This document shows, in pieces, positions 63,867 to 64,000 of a stretch of DNA of 64,000 nt (position 1 is its first letter; the number at the start of each line of letters is the position of its first letter). The DNA is from Cyclina sinensis (taxonomy: Eukaryota; Mollusca; Bivalvia; Venerida; Veneridae). The notes beneath the pieces were generated by a model. The model did not search any database and was not told where the DNA came from. It saw only the letters and a list, made by a program, of their open reading frames with translations. Where the stretch lies: positions 38,499,521 to 38,563,520 of the forward strand of contig JAAONU010000002.1 of the NCBI GenBank assembly GCA_012932295.1, written 5' to 3'. The position numbers and the translations under genes are program-made.

Positions 63867-64000
63867 CATAACATTTCTAACTATGAAACGTGTGATTTAT
63901 ATTTGTATAATTTACAAAAACAGAGAAAGGGATAGTAATTACATAATGGTTTTAAGCATTTGAAACAACAAGAATTCAGAAGAAACATTGGCCACATACA
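63867..64000. other. Non-coding end of window
   Basis: Short AT-rich remainder with nothing recognised. Confidence 0.4.

Overview
This window looks like nuclear DNA of a bivalve mollusc, probably a heterodont clam. That is inferred from repeat families I recognise, not from a gene. The sequence is strongly AT-rich with short, stop-riddled frames on both strands. It is full of repeats typical of bivalve genomes: elements opening with a GAGGGCCATGATGGCCC palindrome, arrays ending in GACGGACGGACGG runs, a TTAA-flanked palindromic MITE, and tRNA-headed SINEs. No bacterial gene organisation, rRNA gene or convincing intact tRNA gene is present. The host sequence looks intergenic or intronic.

Layout. 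0-22 kb: mostly unique AT-rich DNA with a 1.3-kb CAGG-ended DNA element (2.26-3.54 kb), a SINE, a 64-bp tandem repeat, a TTAA MITE (13.0 kb) and a two-unit inverted-ended repeat (18.3-19.2 kb). At 22.4 kb the minus strand carries the only plausible host exon: 39 codons with a hydrophobic segment and a good splice donor. 26-36 kb: a small hAT-like MITE, a degenerate tandem block, and a 2.9-kb element with ten markers spaced 164-166 bp apart. 36.5-38.2 kb: an older copy of that repeat, split by a 1,328-bp mariner element with 38-bp inverted ends, TA flanks and a transposase gene broken twice. 43-47 kb: minisatellites (about 42 bp x16, 35 bp x16, 38 bp x5) and a pogo/Tigger-like MITE. 48-51 kb: two more array-type repeats.

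53.98-57.07 kb holds the most interesting object: a young LTR retroelement on the minus strand. Its two 838-bp LTRs differ at about four positions by eye. It has a primer-binding-site-like TGG start and a polypurine tract. Its only intact ORF encodes 322 residues with two zinc-knuckle pairs around a coiled coil, and no protease, reverse transcriptase or integrase. It must therefore be non-autonomous, with a Gag-like or nucleocapsid-like product. 57-64 kb: a near-identical 80-bp x4 array, another SINE, and a 145-bp-period element split by a 415-bp MITE.

The coding potential belongs almost entirely to mobile elements, which nest in readable order: mariner inside a 165-bp-period repeat, and a MITE inside a 145-bp-period repeat. 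Between them lie unique islands rich in ATTA, octamer or forkhead-like words that could be regulatory, but only comparison with other bivalves can show that.
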